DNA of 5,419 bases from Gemmatimonadota bacterium (GTDB lineage: Bacteria > Gemmatimonadota > Gemmatimonadetes > Longimicrobiales > Gaopeijiaceae). Location: positions 1 to 5,419 of the forward strand of contig JACQVC010000352.1 in the NCBI GenBank assembly GCA_016209995.1, given 5' to 3'. Made by a program: the position numbers and the translations under genes. The notes beneath the pieces are model-generated. The model was given only the letters and a program-made list of their open reading frames with translations, was not told the DNA's origin and ran no database searches. This document shows positions 5,247 through 5,419 of this stretch, one piece after another (position 1 is the first letter of the stretch; each line of letters starts with the position of its first letter).

Positions 5247-5393
5247 GACTACAAAGCGATAGAATCTGGCCTCGAAGCGCTCGTGCCCGAAGATCCTGGC
5301 CTGCTGACCGTCAGCAAACACCAGGTCGTGAGGATCGTCACGCCTCGTGCGTTCCTCGATCTGCCTGGCGCTCGACATGGAGACCGCACATGA
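5247..5393 (+). pseudogene. Possible remnant of a PIN-domain toxin C-terminus
   Basis: In this frame the translation contains LEALVPEDPGLLTVSKHQ (residues aligned below) followed by VVRIVTPRAFLDL. This resembles the C-terminal end of PIN-family (VapC/COG1569-like) proteins, which typically read like (I/L)VTGDRDLL.L...., then I.I(V/L)TPREFL.LL. Here LVPEDPGLL replaces LVTGDRDLL, so the TGD and following acidic residue of the active site are damaged or absent. No N-terminal part of a PIN domain is visible upstream. The frame is open from an ATG at 5136, but its first part looks non-coding and third positions are less GC-biased than in the real genes. The stop overlaps the next start as ATGA. 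The match is from memory of the family pattern and is tentative. TAGAAT at 5260-5265 looks like a -10 box but may just be part of this remnant. Confidence 0.35.
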
Positions 5394-5419
5394 ATCCTGC
5401 CCGCCGTGCGCTCGTCCTC
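5390..5419 (+). CDS. Start of an unidentified gene, cut by the window edge
   Basis: Only ten codons are present: MNPARRALVL. GGAGA at 5379-5383 lies six bases before the ATG, a good Shine-Dalgarno. Two arginines followed by hydrophobic residues could be the beginning of a signal peptide or membrane anchor, but too little is visible to assign a product. The ATG overlaps the TGA of the preceding open frame. Confidence 0.5.
   Translation, partial: MNPARRALVL

Noticed and set aside
5241..5265. CTGACC and TAGAAT as a promoter for the gene at 5390
   Set aside because: The spacing is 13 bases, too short for a normal promoter, and TAGAAT falls inside the PIN-like remnant. It remains possible as a lone -10 box.
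4026..5378. 450-codon minus-strand open frame opposite the LLM gene
   Set aside because: Composition is Arg/Val/Gly/His-rich with no recognisable domain, and the plus strand carries a full luciferase-like protein.
1..5419. tRNA, rRNA, riboswitch, CRISPR array, insertion sequence or phage features
   Set aside because: I looked for cloverleaf-like sequence, regularly spaced repeats, terminal inverted repeats and transposase or integrase motifs and saw none.

Overview
This is a GC-rich bacterial chromosomal window with G or C at most third codon positions. I see no phage, IS, CRISPR, tRNA or rRNA signature. The gene types and protein style suggest a soil or sediment bacterium, most plausibly Acidobacteriota (Vicinamibacteria-like). 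The clues are a secreted metallo-beta-lactamase-fold enzyme with a Gln/Gly/Pro-rich mature N-terminus, a solitary GDGKPKPVAFPDP-type nucleotidyltransferase, and a DUF8021-like secreted protein next to a luciferase-like oxidoreductase. The taxonomic assignment is inference from style only.

Layout, left to right. A plus-strand cyclodeaminase/cyclohydrolase-family gene (30-692) comes first. It converges on a minus-strand exported metallo-beta-lactamase-fold hydrolase (969-1910). The gap between them holds a perfect GC-only 22-bp palindrome (704-725), probably a shared terminator, and a doubtful 93-codon minus-strand ORF. Upstream of the hydrolase is a gene-free stretch of about 370 bases (1911-2277). 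It carries two dyads over the presumed hydrolase promoter and, further up, an orphan promoter, Shine-Dalgarno and ATG on the minus strand that lead into no recognisable gene. Next, on the plus strand, are a solitary nucleotidyltransferase-fold protein (2278 or 2290-2916), a secreted DUF8021-like protein (3131-4021) and an LLM-class flavin-dependent oxidoreductase (4071-5093). The last two are 49 bases apart and may be co-transcribed. The final stretch (5094-5389) holds a short hairpin after the oxidoreductase, a 16-bp palindrome and what looks like the decayed C-terminal end of a PIN-domain toxin. A new gene starts at 5390 and runs off the window.

The genes do not form one clear pathway. The cyclodeaminase-like protein points to one-carbon folate chemistry. 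The exported hydrolase acts outside the cytoplasm. The DUF8021-like/LLM pair could act on the same small molecule, one outside and one inside the membrane, but that is speculation from adjacency. I did not find a convincing new multi-gene system. The most interesting items are in the intergenic DNA: the 22-bp palindrome, the 7-2-7 dyads, the orphan start signal and the PIN-like remnant.
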